This document shows, one piece after another, positions 63,883-64,000 of a stretch of DNA of 64,000 bases. The position numbers and the translations under genes were made by a program. The stretch comes from Antarctobacter sediminis (lineage in GTDB: Bacteria; Pseudomonadota; Alphaproteobacteria; Rhodobacterales; Rhodobacteraceae): positions 796,314 to 860,313 of the forward strand of contig NZ_JAHUZG010000003.1 in NCBI RefSeq assembly GCF_019218285.1. Direction: 5' to 3'. The notes beneath the pieces were generated by a model. The model saw only the letters and a list, made by a program, of their open reading frames with translations. It was not told the origin of the DNA and ran no database searches. How positions within the stretch are numbered: the stretch's first letter is position 1; each line of letters starts with the position of its first letter.

Positions 63883-64000
63883 TTACGCCTTGTTCATTCT
63901 GTTTTGGATGAGGTCATCGACGACGGTCGGGTCTGCGAGTGTTGATGTGTCACCGAGGGATCCGTAGTCGTTTTCGGCGATCTTGCGCAGGATGCGGCGC
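63883..64000 (-). CDS. acsA: Acetyl-CoA synthetase, C-terminal end (rest outside the window)
   Basis: The last 38 codons of acetyl-CoA synthetase, the enzyme that activates acetate to acetyl-CoA. The visible end begins [13 protein letters not shown], immediately after the expected active-site lysine that would lie outside the window. It continues [18 protein letters not shown], an ending shared by Acs proteins. The stop is TAA at 63885-63883. The gene runs off the right edge, so nothing can be said about its start. Confidence 0.85.
   Translation of the reverse strand, partial: RRILRKIAENDYGSLGDTSTLADPTVVDDLIQNRMNKA

Overview
The window is high-GC chromosomal DNA from an aerobic alphaproteobacterium, most likely a marine Roseobacter-group member of the Rhodobacterales. 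Three things point there: a complete soxRSVW-XYZABCDEF thiosulfate-oxidation locus that includes SoxCD, a heterotetrameric sarcosine oxidase operon, and the order NDUFA12 - mlaD - DUF2155 - aat - accC - accB, which is characteristic of that lineage. No insertion sequence, prophage, CRISPR array or rRNA/tRNA gene was seen.

Layout. 1-3.8 kb: the 3' end of pheA, an O6-alkylguanine repair methyltransferase, a reductive-dehalogenase-like iron-sulfur protein, a beta-hydroxyacid dehydrogenase and a small membrane protein. 3.9-14.2 kb: two Tad-pilus-like sets (von Willebrand TadG-like proteins with TadE-like partners). One is on the minus strand and one on the plus strand with a tandem TadG duplication; they flank a glutamate dehydrogenase. 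14.3-19.8 kb: sarcosine oxidase beta-delta-alpha-gamma with an extra secreted cysteine-rich protein between beta and delta. 20-24.3 kb: dnaG-rpoD. 24.4-30.6 kb: mixed metabolism, then nrdR-ribD. 30.7-35.3 kb: three capsule genes (KpsC, KpsD-like, KpsS) on the opposite strand, lying between ribD and ribE. 36.6-50.1 kb: the sulfur-oxidation locus. 50.2-54.6 kb: a cation exporter, a photolyase-like protein, clpP-clpX. 54.7-64 kb: RidA, an FkbM-GT61 fusion, NDUFA12-mlaD-DUF2155, aat-accC-accB, an acyl-CoA ligase, a DUF2202 protein, and the end of acetyl-CoA synthetase.

How the genes work together. In the sulfur locus SoxXA loads thiosulfate onto the SoxYZ carrier, SoxB hydrolyses the terminal sulfonate, and SoxCD oxidises the remaining sulfane sulfur. 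SoxS, SoxV and SoxW handle periplasmic thiols, SoxT probably imports a sulfur species, and SoxR (ArsR family) is the likely repressor. Three perfect ATTC-N8-GAAT palindromes lie upstream of the accessory cytochrome c, soxX and soxC. A degenerate element lies between soxS and soxV, and another lies about 18 kb from soxC, between a conserved hypothetical gene and the DUF2202 gene. Together they suggest a SoxR/SqrR-type regulon that may reach beyond the sox genes.

The items most worth a second look are that operator set, the TadG-like paralogs with a large insert carrying a calcium-loop-like motif, the photolyase-like protein whose domains appear in reverse order, the short reductive-dehalogenase homolog, the dispersed hairpin repeat with covarying stems, and the extra gene in the sarcosine oxidase operon.
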